NCBI GenBank assembly: GCA_013399115.1
Contig: VXAA01001244.1
Location: forward strand, 1,211,862-1,275,861
Source of the DNA: Anseranas semipalmata
Taxonomy: Eukaryota; Chordata; Aves; Anseriformes; Anseranatidae
Length of the DNA: 64,000 bases
Direction of reading: 5' to 3'
Made by a program: the position numbers and the translations under genes. The notes under the pieces were generated by a model. That model was not told where the DNA came from and searched no databases. It was given only the letters and a program-made list of their open reading frames with translations. Below, piece after piece: positions 1 through 11,900 of this stretch. The stretch's first letter is position 1. Each line of letters begins with the position of its first letter.

Positions 1-55
1 CAGATAAAGCAATGGTGTATTGCAGGTCTGACTACACAACGCCAAAATTTGCCTC

Positions 56-247
56 TTAATCTGTAAATTGTTCTGTACATGAGCAACCACTGTATACAAG
101 TGGTAAATCATAATCATCCAAATTTGCAGGAAGATCTACCATGCCTTTTTCTTCCTTTGTTTTGTTAATCTTTGACAGCAGAGCATCAATATCCAGCAAT
201 TTCACTTCAACACGAGGAGGTAATAAAGTTTTACTACATATTGTAGT
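56..247 (-). other. Unassigned protein-like open frame at the left edge
   Basis: On the minus strand a stop-to-stop frame of 63 codons ends at TAA (56-58). Its peptide includes PPRVEVKLLDIDALLSKI, then KEEKGMVDLPANLDDYDLP and LVYSG, which looks more protein-like than the neighbouring frames. I do not recognise it and it is not the known SEC23IP C-terminus. It could be a retrocopy remnant, an alternative last exon of SEC23IP, or chance. A possible acceptor (ATATGTAG, exon from 233) would keep frame with SEC23IP exon 17. Confidence 0.3.
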
Positions 248-272
248 CTAATACAACTCCTTCACAAACGGT

Positions 273-278
273 TTTATT
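273..278 (-). terminator. Candidate polyadenylation signal AATAAA
   Basis: AATAAA on the minus strand, downstream of the last recognised SEC23IP exon. A second copy lies at 640-645. Either could end the gene if its terminal exon is the one at 1143-1333; otherwise both are intronic. Confidence 0.25.
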
Positions 279-292
279 TGAAAAACTACAGT

Positions 293-505
293 TCATAGAA
301 TCATAGAATATCCTGAGTTGGAAGGGACCCACAAGGATCATCAAGTCCAACTCCTGGCTCCACACAGGACCACCCAAAAATCATACCATATGTCCGAGAG
401 CGTTGTCCGATCTCCTCTTGAACTCTGGCAGGCTCCGTGCTGTGACCACCTCCCTGGGGAGCCTGTTCCAGTGCCCGACCACCCTCTCAGTTGGCAAAAT
501 GCTCA
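293..505 (-). mobile_element. CR1 LINE 3' fragment
   Basis: A minus-oriented CR1 tail. On the plus strand it begins CATAGAATCATAGAATATCC, then GAGTTGGAAGGGACCCACAA, and continues to GGGGAGCCTGTTCCAGTGCC. This is the typical avian CR1 3' end with its octamer-like terminus, truncated at its 5' side. A plus-strand open frame inside it is not a gene. Confidence 0.92.
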
Positions 506-1170
506 CCAAGCTCTCCTTGTTTTGAAATGATTGTAGCTAAAGCTATGTGGTTTTAATTTCAAAGTTCAACAGATCTGTATGCAAATGCCTTGATTGCAAA
601 CAGGACTATAGATCTGTTTACCTTGTGCTAACACACAGTTTTATTTTGAAATGAAACTAGCTAACAGTGACATCTTGAGACTAACATTCCTGGACAGCCA
701 TATATACTGTTTGCCATCATACTTGAAATGTCTCAATTATATAATACTTGACCATCCAGAGTATAAGAGATTCATCTCCACTACTTTTCTTAGCGGGAAG
801 ACAACATCCATCCAAATGAGAGACTATTTCAGAATTAAGTGATGAGGACCTCCTATCCAACTGGACAGTCATCTTTTCAAAACATTTCAAATATTACAAA
901 GACCCAGAAAACTCAGGTCTCCTAAATCACATGCCTACACCTTGACACCTGGAACAACTCCTGTCCAGTAGGTTCATAAATGGGTGGTCTTTTTGCAATG
1001 TTTCACTTCTCAAATCAGCATTAGCCTAAAAATTCATCTGTGTATATAAACCCAGCTATTTTTGCAATATGTACCGGAAGTGAAGCATTAGGGCATGACT
1101 TTTGACATTTAGAGATACACAATTACATCAGAAAAGCAGTATTTATAGAATCACAAATATTTCCTTTAAC

Positions 1171-1333
1171 CAGTAGCACAAATGACTCTGTAAAGCAAAA
1201 AGGTATTCATTGAAGCTTTCTATTGGTTTTTCTTGTAGAACGTAGTCAATACGACGTCCTCCATTCAGCATTCCAACCTTCACTGAAAAATCCTCATCTT
1301 TTGGAGGGTCTGGACTTTCAGTGATCTTTTCAG
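1171..1333 (-). CDS. SEC23IP: SEC23IP exon 17, end of DDHD domain
   Basis: At least 163 nt. It encodes [37 protein letters not shown] and [14 protein letters not shown](W). It holds the second DDHD Asp (RIDY) and the His (QSHLCYW). The proposed end at the TG|GTTAAA donor is weak. The frame also runs on for a few codons to a stop at 1143, so this could instead be the terminal exon. Confidence 0.85.
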
Positions 1334-4300
1334 CTACAATTACAGATTTTAAGATTTCAACTATTTTCAAGCACAGCCTGCTTGACTATAATCAGGAAAT
1401 ATCACTCATTTTCCCCATTATAATTTCCAAGTGCTTGCAATAAGACAATTATAGCAGCCCTAACTAACCAGCATGCCACTGCATAAATCACAAAGGTTAC
1501 TGGAACTGTAAGCTTATTTCTTCCATTTTCGTTAAAACAAAGTTTGTTTGAAGAACAGCCCACATAAAATAGTAGCTGAACAATTTAAAAAACAAACCCC
1601 ACTGTTTGTAGACATACATACACACTTTTTTTTTTTTTTTAACCCCCTAGCACAGAGTCAATCATTATCCTCAATTTAAACCAGGAGGTATGGTTTTTGT
1701 TTGTAAGTATAGACAAAGCCAGCATTACTAAACACTGACAGATAATTCACAACTGGGAAGCCTACCTTTGGTATGACTAGGGATAGCATTTATATCTCAT
1801 TCATGTAGATTTTCCTCAATAGCATTTTTTCCCTGTTAGAGCATGTACTTAATGCTTCTCAATTCATCCCACAACTCAGCAGCAGATTATTAAAGAGAAT
1901 AAATCCTAGAAATAAATATTTATTTGTATTAAATTGCCCTGAGAGGAAAGAAAACGATTGATCTGGAAACCTGCCCTTCTACTGGAAAGTTGAAAGGTTA
2001 GACAAGCTCAGGCCCTTCCGTAGAAGTTGTCAATGTTTCCTTTCCTAAAAGGGAAAGGAAAATGCACAGTAGATCTTACGTTTAACATTAATACTCCAAA
2101 AGCACATAGGCCTCCTTAACAGGGTCAGGAAAATCAGTAGCAAGCAAGTGCTAGGATACTCAAGTCTCTATTAATTTGACAACAGTAAATTATAAAACCA
2201 AAAAAATGTGTCCACATACCTTCTACCACTTGCTTTTCTTCTTCCTCTTTAATTTGGTTAGCTACTTTCTCCAGTTCTGCTTGTAGCTGAGTTGAAGATG
2301 TATGAGCACGTGCAAATTCATTAAGGGTCTGCCACGCACTCTTCAAAGAACTGATAAAACCTTGTTTCAGATCAGATCCCATCCGAGAGAGGGAGTCTTT
2401 CAACTCTAAAAAGAACACCATAGTAGAAGAATTTAAAATATTAAACTAAAACCACAATGATTAAACTCCATTCAACAAACATCCCAATTATTAGGAGAAA
2501 CAGGCTTGCTATGTCATGAACACGTGTTTCTTGCATCTCTACTCCATTTAAAAAGATTAGATGAAATATAATTAATGCACAGTTAATTTCTCACTGTATG
2601 GGTCAATGAGTTAACACCTTCTGTCACAGGGAACAGTCCAACAGTAAGTTCTGAAGGGTCCACAAAAATGGACTTACCCCAGCCAACCCCTCAACGCAAC
2701 CACCTACAATCCCTGCTGACATCCTACACTGAAGTACAGAGAGACAAGTCTCAAGCTCCAGCACAGGAAAAGAGCAGAAGTGCTGCCAATGACTCTTGCA
2801 GTAGCAGTGAATTTTCAGAAGCACTCCCAGACAACTCTAGCCTGTAATTCTGCTACAGCTCAGTAAACGTGTCAGCAGCGACTTAGCTGCCATTCAATAC
2901 CAGTAGCAAGCTCTGAATGAAAGAGGGCTCTTCCCAATAGCCGCTCTAAAGCTGGCTAGATCCACATGGCTCTGTTAAATCAGGAATCAGACTATTCTGT
3001 GGAACATTCACCTACATCAAAGCCAAATCAGTTTTTTTCTTGTAAACAGCTACAGACAATAGTCTTCTCCTTTATCATACACCCTTTTTAGGAGTTGTAA
3101 CCTAAAACATTGCTGAACAAGTACCTTGTCTAGTCTAGGAAAACAGACTGATTCTAATGTACCATTCTAAAGCATAGATACTGCAGAATTTCTCAATCCA
3201 AGTCCCTGAAGACAGGCTTTCAGATGGGCCCTGAACTTCTGCAACAGTAATATTGTTAACTAAACAGCAAAACTGACTTTCCGTATGTAAGTATGCAAAA
3301 TTTAAGTCACCTTGGTCTGATGTGTGCTCATGAGCAACAAAAATCCAATCCCTGCCCACCAATGGCTATGGAACTGCCTTTTTCATCAACATTTCCAATA
3401 CTGAACAGACTGGTTAAACATCTAATTTTGGTCATATGGGACATGGTAAAAAAAACATACTAAATTTAGCTTCTGTTTCTCATTTTCTCAGAAATTAAGG
3501 TGAACAGAACAAATGATCACGGAGACAGGTATCCAGGAACACTCATTAGTCTCTTGAAATTTTGCAATATTCTAATGCATCAAATGAGTAAGTTAGGAAC
3601 AAGAGCCATATATTAAATAAGTTTTCTTTTTACCTAGATGAAGTCTTTTTCTGCCTTTATGATGTGGAATAAGAACTGGTTTTAAATCCATGTTTTCAAT
3701 GATCATTGGTTCTAACCTGTAAGCTACTGGATCAAGCTGTTAAGAAACAACAAATTAACATTTAGTTATCTTAGAAATTATTCTAACCATCATATTCCAG
3801 TGAAAAAAAAAAATCCCTATTTATAATTACTAGAGAAGGTCAACCATTTTTTAATTGTTCCATTTCATTTTACAGAAACTCAGTTCATGAAAATTTAGTT
3901 TAATTGTAAGATTAGGTAGGTTCATTAACTAATTAGGTCTTGTTCTCCTACAGAGGTTCTAAGAGAAGAACACAACAGTGACAGCGGAGCAAAATTTTCT
4001 TGCATTCTGATGATCTCTACCAACTTGTCACTGTTTAATTCCTAAATAAGACAGGATGGAAGAGGACAAATGTACTGCATTTACAAAATCTGTAAGAATT
4101 TCTAAATTTCCCTGAATCTATCTGAAAACTAAGAAAAGTCTAAAGTCTAAATTGCTCATAGACAAGCACTTTACAAAATCTTCAAGAATGGCTGGAAATT
4201 AATGAAAAAAATGTTAAGCTCTAAAATGAACAGGACAAATACCATCAAGCTATCCACAGGTATGGAACTTATAAGCCAACTCTACTTCACTTTTGCAGTA

Positions 4301-5241
4301 AAGATTACAAATATCTGGAATATATGTTCCAGAAGGATTTTTTTTAAAAAAAAGGGTCTTTTGAGAAATGTACATAGAGGGAAAGGAGCTCAGAGGTTTA
4401 AACTTAGTATTCTATATTGTCATCTGCATCAGCTAAAAATCAAATCCCAAAAGTACTGCTTACTCACTGGATGATAAATATTGAAGAAACCCTTGCAGGT
4501 AGGAAGCCTGTAGTTTTCATCAATCTTTTCCAGTCCTCGCACAGTGAGGAACACACCAATAGGAGAACCAAGAGCAAAGAAAGTGTCTGGTTCAAAGTCC
4601 AATGCGCTGTAAACTACTGAAACCTACCAGACAGAAGTTAAGACAAATAATCTCTCAACACTGCCAGCTAGTTAATATAATGCTTAGCTAGGAAGGAAAA
4701 ACAAGATATGTATTAAATCAACCACATACTCACCAATACCTCCAGGTTTCAGCTGCACTGCTCCCCCCCATACTAACACTATAGTACTAATACATTTTAA
4801 CACCATAGTATTAAAATGCTTTTCCTACAAATTTAAAACTACAAAATATATAGATAGATATATAAAAAAATAATTTTAAAAAGTTTATTTATTTGAACTG
4901 GAAGCACTCAGGGCTTGTTTTTTGAGTTAAGTTTGGGGTAAAAATTAAGTATAACAGCATATATGGATGAATTTAGGCTACCACATTAAACATACAGCCA
5001 CAGAGCCATTCAATACCATCACATTCACAGAACTTTCATTTTGGAACAGAACTGTGTTTATAGCTCACTCAGTGCTGAAAGTAGAAAAATTAATTGCATT
5101 GGCATCCTTCTTATAGTAAGTTTTGTTTTTCAGTAATCTAACCCACGCTCCCAGCTCCCCTCCCACCAAAGGGTAAAGTTCTCAGTAAACATCCCTTGAT
5201 CGTTGTGCAAAAGTTAAGTAGTACAAAGTCATGAGTGTTGA

Positions 5242-5333
<92 letters not shown>

Positions 5334-5906
5334 AAACACCACCACAAAAACAATCAAAAGAACAGCATTGGTTCAGATTAACCATTTAATTTTATGTAGT
5401 CTCACCTGGCCCGTTCCAACTTCAAAATACTCGTAGTCAATGTTCACAGAAGATACAGAGGCACCAACTGGAAGCTTCCTCTTTGAGTGCTGCTGACCAG
5501 ACTCCGAAGGGGAAACAGAAGTAACCGTCTCTTTTGCCTTCTGGGAAGCTTCTTGAGTTTGGAGTGTGGCAGCCAGTACTGCTTTCTTTTCTGCTGCTGC
5601 TTTCTTTTGTTCCTTTTGAGACAGGTTTCAAAAGCAGAAAAAAGTTTTTTTCCCCACAGTTATCAAAACTCCTCTAATATATTTATGATGTTAAAAAGTG
5701 CATTAAAGAACAGAAGCTACTCCACAGCAAAAAAGTCAGTTACATTTGCTTAACAACTCTTTATTTCACTCCTGAAAATGTATTTACCTGCTTAGCTGCT
5801 CTGTCTTTTACAAAATTGGCTATTTTCTTTCTTGGTCCTAGAGGTATCCCCATTTCCTTCAGGTCATCAATTGTACACATCAGCTTAAGAAAAAATAAAT
5901 AAATAA

Positions 5907-5949
<43 letters not shown>

Positions 5950-8900
5950 GTATACTTTATAACTTTCCTAGTAACATATATCATTTCTCATTGGCAAGTG
6001 AATTAGTTACATCATTTTATAAAGCTACAGAAATTACAAAAAGTTAAAAATACATGACACGCAGTGACGTAATATAATTGAAAAACAAACAAACAAACCC
6101 AAGTGATATAACATTTAGTCTTTGTGTCAGGCATTAACTATCTTACCTTTGCAACTATTTTCATGCCTCATGGTACACTAAACAAAAAAAAGCAAACAAA
6201 CAAACAAACAAACAAACAAACAACAAAAACCACAATATCCTGTCAATCCCCATAAGTCAGCTGAACATTACTGTACCAGAGACTCCATGTCAATTCGCTC
6301 CTTTTCAAATGTGCTTGCATACTCTGATAAACTAAGCATTTCCAGGGTCTTCTGCAAAGTAGGAACGTCATCATCTACTTCAGGCTCACAAAGGTCATCG
6401 CCAGAAGTAGTAATTGAGGAGCCCAAGGAACTGGTATCTTCAGTCATCTTAATGAGACAGCACAGAAAGAGATTCACATCATTGGACAGTGAAAAGCCAA
6501 TACGCAGCAAATAAATGCAAATTTAATTACTTTATCTCAAAAACATTATTATTACATAAGCTTTGTTAATTTATGCTCATTTTTAGTAAAGCGGGGTACA
6601 GATTTTCTACTAATAATGGACCAGCAAAATATATATTTAAAAATTACTAAGAGAGGCAAAAGGTTTCTTGAGCTTTCCAACACTCAAAAATATTTACTTA
6701 GTTATTTATTTTTAATGACCAAACAACTGGTTACTCTATCAAGCTTGACAACAGATAGGATTCTTTCCTTCTTACAAATCTCCCCTACCATTCAGATACT
6801 GTGAAGATCAAGTTACAAGGCCACAAGGGTCAAAGTTGATGTTCATGATCAAATCCCATGACTGGTCTACTTGGAACTTCAGAGAGAGGCAGAGTTTGTA
6901 CTGATATTTGACAGTGTTTACAAAATGGCACATTACCATTAACATGTCAAAATGTACTATCAGAACCTACAACAGTGTTTCAGCTAATAGTCTGACAACT
7001 TAAGAAAGAGATCCTGAAAGTATCAGATCTATTTGACTGAAAAGACTAGCATGCAAATTACCTGTTTATCATGAATAGCCATATCCTTTACAGTCCCATT
7101 AACACCAGAGAAAGCTCCAGTATTTACTGATGAAGCCAAGTCCTTCTGGTTAGACAATATGTCAAATAGAATTAAGGAACCTGGAAACAGGAATTAAAGT
7201 TCCTTTAAGAAAAATTTCAGATTTTCCTGTCCCTAAGTACAAAGCAGGATTTATATGCAGCGATAACAGCAATGTATAGATTGATCCAAAAAGATCAATA
7301 TACTGTCAATCAACACACACAGTAACATGATCATTCTCAGCAAAAAGCAAACAAAATCTGTTCACGTGAAATAGCTTTATGTAGTTGCCAGCATTAAACT
7401 ACCTTTACTTAACCATCTTAGACTGCTTACCAAACGGGAAGAAAAGTCCCAGCCCAAACCAATATAAATGACCTTACTTTTTACCAAGGGGGTTACCCAC
7501 CTAACAAGACACCAGATAACCCATCAACTTTTAAACACAAATTAGACATTAAGTCTTCGTGAAGAAAACTAAGGCAGGGGCAAATAGACATGTATCCAGG
7601 AAGTACAAACTTCCCTACAAAGCTTTATAAACTTAGCTATTGAGAGGTGCTTAATTTTTGGTCAGTAGTATTCTGAAAGATAGTCATGGCCTATCAGCTA
7701 ACTTTAGCCTTATGCTTAACAAAGGTCCCATTTTCCTTAGTGCAGGAATGCTGTTTTTATCCCAAATCAGTTTTCTAAATAATTACCTAAGCTGTGTCCA
7801 GCCACAGAGACTCCCCCTTTGAAGTCTGGGTTGCGACTCATGAAAAGTGCATACAAACGATTCATTTCCATCCCTACTTTATCCACAATCGTCTGGCAGT
7901 AGGTGGGGCTGTTGTAAAACAGTATGTCGAGGAGCGTTTCGTTGGTGAAGTGGCGCAGACGACCAATGCTCGGCAAAGTGATTTTTTTAATGTTCCTAAT
8001 AACACAGAATCATTAGAAGCATAAACACCTTTAAAAAAATGCAGATAAGTACTTTGTTAACTTTTGAAACAACAGGTGGTAAAGCTGCAGTCTAAATACT
8101 ACAGATACATTCCTTACAGACATTTAACAAAGCATACAGCTTTCTGGCCTCACTGCATATTCAGACATCAGCGCACTCTGCTGATAGTACATATTTGAGA
8201 AAGATACATCTCTCCCCCCCCACCCCCAGGCTGAATGGATGCCCAAAACAATCTCTTCTCTCTTTGAACACTGTTGTCAAAGGGAAGTTTTGTGAGAAGA
8301 TTGGTAAGAGAAGCAGAAGAGAGAAGAACTCTAACTTTTGTTAGTACTCCCAGTTCAAATGTGTTACACTTGTACAACTTCAAAACAAACAAACAAAAAC
8401 ACACATCAAAAAACAATGAGCTACTTCCATAAATGTAACAGGCAACATAATATTCTTTTTCAGAGAAAAAGTTTAGCAATACTATCCACCTGCCTGGATT
8501 TAGACAGCTGCAACGGGATTATTAGAGAACTGAGACCACCTTGGTTAGCATTGCCTAATTTGATTAACAGCATGAGGATCCTTCCTCATGATAATGCAAG
8601 GATCAAGTGAAAATACAAGACTAAGACTCCAGAAAAGCAAGATGACTTGACTGAGCTAGAACAGTCTGGAGAGCCTCTGACACCAGAGCACACTCCAAGT
8701 GGCACAGGTTGCTACCTTTGCAACCAGTACTTCCCAATCTTTTAGCAAGAGAAAACAGCTAGAAAGGTCAAGCAACAGGAAACAAGCACAAAGAAGAGAT
8801 GTAAAAATAGATTTTAAAATCCTGTAACACTTCTATCCAAATATAGATACTGTTTCAAAAAACAAACAAAAACCTTAGTTCAACTGCCTAATCATAATCC

Positions 8901-11900
8901 AGCTACTACTCAAGGAACAAAGGGCTCAGTGTCTTCCTCAGAAAGAGCACACTGACACGTCCTAGAGTCAGATTTAATGAAACTGCAGGAAGGTACAAGA
9001 GAGAGAAAACTGTCCCCTCTAAAGTGTACATATCTCTTGCTGTACTACACACTCATCATCATGTATCAATTGCATTAGCCACTTCCATGAAAATGCAGTA
9101 TCATGGAAGTGCATGCATGTGTACATATCCTGTTACTCAGTGTCACAAAAATAACAGAAAATATTCCACATTTCCAACTTTCCCTATACTCCACAACATC
9201 AAAGTGTCAACTACAAAAAAAAAAAAAGTGATTTTTTTTGTAACCCAGTCATACATTTTTTCATCTAGCCTAACAAGTGTATTAACTTCTCTATTTACTT
9301 CTATGAAATTTTTGCAATATACTCACCTGTCCACACCTGTTGCGTCTCCATGCAGAGAGCTATGCCAGTGAACTGGGAGGAATTCCACCCTGCTCACTTT
9401 ACGTTCCTCTAAAGATTTCTTGAAGTGAGTCTGTAACAACTTCAGAGAAACAGTCCTAAAATCATCAACTGTAGAGAAGCAGAGTAATGAAAATCTGATG
9501 GCAGCAGTGTTCAAGTAACACATAATTACAAATATTCTCTTTTTTTTTTGTCCCCAATTTCAACAGACTATCAAAAACAAATGAAGGAAACTGCGAAGTG
9601 GAAAAACCTTTGCAAGTATTACTTCTCTAAGTATAAGAAAGGATTTTTTCTTCTTTTAAGTTGACTTTTTAGTAAGCTTCTATTTATCTCACAACAAATG
9701 CATTTTTACTTCATGACCAGACATGGCCTTCTTAATTCATTCAATTGTCCTGGAGTAATTAAAAAACAAAAACAAAACAAAACAAAACACACACCCCAAA
9801 ACACAAACCACTCTGCAAGTCTAACACTGAGGAACTCATAGCAACAATTAAAGTTGCAAGTCTGCCAAAACAGATTCTGCTTTCAGAAAATAACCAGGAA
9901 AAAATCCTACCAGAAATTGAACTTAACAGTAAAGACCTTTTCATATTTTTTTTTAAGACATGCTTATCTGAATGAGAGATCTACTTTTAAACAGTTAAGA
10001 ATAAAACTGCCCATTAAACAAGGAAAAACTTACCACATTCAACAATGCTTCTAAATCTCAAGTCGCATACAGGACCTATGCCATGAACCATAAATACTAG
10101 ATGGTCAATTTGGGACATTTCTCCTGTAGAAAGAGAAAAGGAAAAATTCAGAGTACCAGTATTTACTGCAGTAGTGAAGCTCAGAGTCGAGCTACCTAAC
10201 TTACTTCATAAAGCCTATTACATAATGTGGTTCAGGATATCACACAGCCCACAAGACTGCTTTGATCAAAAACCAACACCAAATAACCTCATTCAAGCAT
10301 CTCAGATTAAGAAGCAACCTTAGTCTTTAGACTCTAGACACAAACAGTACATTGCTGCTCCACCCATTATTGTCCAACTTTTGAACAGAACCGAACTGAC
10401 TGCTCAAGCTGCAGACCCACACACACTACCCACGTACCATCAGGAATTTCATCATGGTCATCATCAATTCCACGTTTTACTACCCTTGGTCTTGCCTGAC
10501 CGTCTTGAGTGGTGCCCCATTCATCTGGTGCAGCAGAAGGTTGGAATTGAACTATGACCTGAAAAGGAATACATTTTCCAATTATAAATACAAAAAAAAA
10601 ATATGATTTGTGTTGTTAGTCTGAAAGCATTGCATGGTTTAACATGCTTTTTGTTTGATTGCTTAACTTGCACCTGAGACTCAAATGTTTTCTTCAGTTA
10701 GCACATATGCAAAGAAAAAAAAAAGTCTTAAAAAACCCTATGGGCCATTCCATACAGCTTCCTCTAAACTAGACTGAAATAACACAGATAATTCTCATTA
10801 CTTTGAAAAGCAACCATACGACTTAAACTAACCAATAATTGAAGATGCTGGCCTGCTCAGTGATTCTTAACAATTTTAATTCCTCAGAGAAGCATTATTC
10901 AAGCTCCTCTTTCCTGGACTCCAGTGCCCACTCTTCCTTAGCAGATGACTATTTTTTGTGAAGAAACTGACCACTATTTACAATTATTCTATCTCAAGGC
11001 AAAAAAAGTGAGCTTTCTTCCAGGGAAGGAAAACATTTGAAGTAACCCAGAAACCCTAGAAAGTGATGAATTCAGTAGCATGTCTGTTTATAAGACTTAC
11101 ACTGCTTCAGTATAGCCTGAGGCTGAGTGGTTTAAGTGCTTCTTCTCTAGGGTTGTTACTGGATGAAACTTCTAAACCTACATTAATGTGTGGTTAATGT
11201 AGGAGCAACAGTGATTTTTTTTTTTTTTATTACTGCATCTGTGATAAGGGAACAGTTAACAGCACTGGTCAGTAAGGCTGAAGTCCACAGTTTAAACACA
11301 AGAGACTGCTAGCAGAGCATTTATAGTAAAAAGAAACTTTTAAAGTTATTCTACTTTCTCATGGCCTAAAAACAGTTGCAGTGGAAGACTTCTCATGACT
11401 TAGATATGCAAACTAATTTCCTTACAGTAAGATTAATGCTCTTCTCCACATGAAAGTTCTTTGTTTTAATTACCTTCCCTTTGGTAGAGTCTGTCTGAGG
11501 TTAAACTAATTCAGATTGCCTCCTGTTTGCCACCAGTTATGCTTAGTAAATATTTCGACAATCTAACCCCCTTTTTCTTCCTAGGTTTCAGAAAGCATTG
11601 TATTTTAATCATGTGACAGCACACTGAAGCAAGCAGGAGTTCAGTTTCTGTAAGCATTATCATCCTTATTTGGACATATCCAAAACAACAAGCAAGTAAA
11701 TTTCAAGAAAGACTAACACTGCATGCACTCTATGCTTTCATCCATCTGCTCATTCACCCCTAATGAATTCTGTGAGAACCAATTGCCAGAATCTATTACC
11801 TTGGGATTATGCATAACAATTGTCTCCCCATTTGGGAATTCAAGTCGACGATGCCATTGATTTGTAGTTACAGCCCTTTTATATTCTGCCTGCAACAGTA

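Larger units (their letters stand above)
1334..4467 (-). other. SEC23IP introns 14–16 region (non-coding apart from exons 15–16)
   Basis: The introns at 1334-2219, 2406-3633 and 3737-4467 are AT-rich. Apart from short A/T runs (for example a T-run near 1627-1640) I see no gene, RNA or clear transposon in them. Confidence 0.6.

Noticed and set aside
5138..5385. Two overlapping minus frames rich in FLSF repeats
   Set aside because: Translation of the (AAAG)n microsatellite in an intron.
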